A stretch of DNA of 6,274 nucleotides, taken from NCBI GenBank assembly GCA_011051855.1, contig DRKG01000356.1, positions 1 to 6,274 on the forward strand, read 5' to 3'. Below, piece after piece: positions 6,075 through 6,274 of this stretch. The notes under the pieces were generated by a model. The model was not told where the DNA came from, ran no database searches, and worked only from the letters and a program-made list of their open reading frames with translations. The stretch's first letter is position 1; each line of letters begins with the position of its first letter. The translations under genes and the position numbers were made by a program. This DNA is from a bacterium (GTDB lineage Bacteria; Planctomycetota; UBA1135; UBA2386).

Positions 6075-6274
6075 GCCTTCGGCCTCGCGTCGAGGAAGCG
6101 CTTCTCCTTCATCTCGGTCTCCATGCCGATCTTGCGCAGCATCGGCTCCAGGCCGAGGAACTCGATCTGGTTCGGAGCGACCTCGATGCGGCTCTTGAAC
6201 AGTTCGCGCACGCGCTCGGCGGTTGCGTTTTCATCGCAGCCGCCCTTGACCGACAGGTGCACGACCAGCTCGTC
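6071..6274 (-). CDS. C-terminal end of an adenylate-forming acyl-CoA ligase, probably phenylacetate-CoA ligase (PaaK) type
   Basis: The frame is open from the window edge through 67 codons (DELVVHLSVKGG at the start of the visible part) to a TGA at 6073-6071. The visible part looks like the small C-terminal AMP-binding domain: a DELVVHL strand, a helix AERVRELFKSRI, a strand NQIEFLGLEPM, then a basic end KEKRFLDARPKA. This layout resembles the end of PaaK-family ligases, in which a DELEVRVE strand precedes a helix, a strand and a final GKAKRVIDRRK. The usual lysine-containing loop is here METEMKEKRFLD. Such enzymes activate a carboxylic acid to acyl-CoA through an acyl-adenylate. The stop overlaps the thiolase start (ATGA), so it is the upstream member of the operon. 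A GTG at 6262 is internal, not the start. Another AMP-dependent synthetase family is possible. Confidence 0.6.
   Translation of the reverse strand, partial: DELVVHLSVKGGCDENATAERVRELFKSRIEVAPNQIEFLGLEPMLRKIGMETEMKEKRFLDARPKA

Overview
The window is GC-rich and densely coded. Every gene I can support lies on the minus strand, so transcription runs from high to low coordinates. There are two functional blocks. No RNA gene, mobile element or CRISPR array is visible. Organism: uncertain. The GC richness, a secreted protein opening with a signal peptide that ends ALTA-QEP, and a fadIJ-like operon headed by a ligase suggest an aerobic Gram-negative-type bacterium. Planctomycetota is my best guess from the look of the proteins, but Myxococcota or another high-GC lineage cannot be excluded.

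Block 1 (6274 down to 2617) is a tightly coupled acyl-CoA degradation operon. It contains the C-terminal end of an adenylate-forming acyl-CoA ligase, probably of the phenylacetate-CoA ligase (PaaK) type. This is followed by a complete FadI/HADHB-type 3-ketoacyl-CoA thiolase (430 aa). Last comes a complete FadJ/HADHA-type fusion of enoyl-CoA hydratase and 3-hydroxyacyl-CoA dehydrogenase (722 aa). Both junctions are ATGA overlaps of 4 nt. Together the proteins would activate an acid to its CoA ester, then hydrate, oxidise and thiolytically cleave the enoyl-CoA. The acyl-CoA dehydrogenase needed to make the enoyl-CoA is not in the window.

Block 2 (2467 down to 1) looks envelope-related. It holds a lipoprotein of unknown function with a beta-rich C-terminal half. 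Next is a secreted SurA/parvulin-like protein whose parvulin core appears to lack the usual late histidine. Third is the first 43 residues of another protein that starts 6 nt after the previous stop, possibly an RdgC-like protein (weak).

Two intergenic gaps of about 150 nt (2468-2616 and 1353-1501) precede the lipoprotein gene and the parvulin-like gene. Each contains weak promoter-like sequences, short inverted repeats, and three copies of the word GTTGC/GCAAC. These could be shared control sites, but this is tentative. Overall the window reads as ordinary chromosomal metabolism plus poorly characterised envelope proteins. I see no convincing sign of a defence system or other entirely new system.
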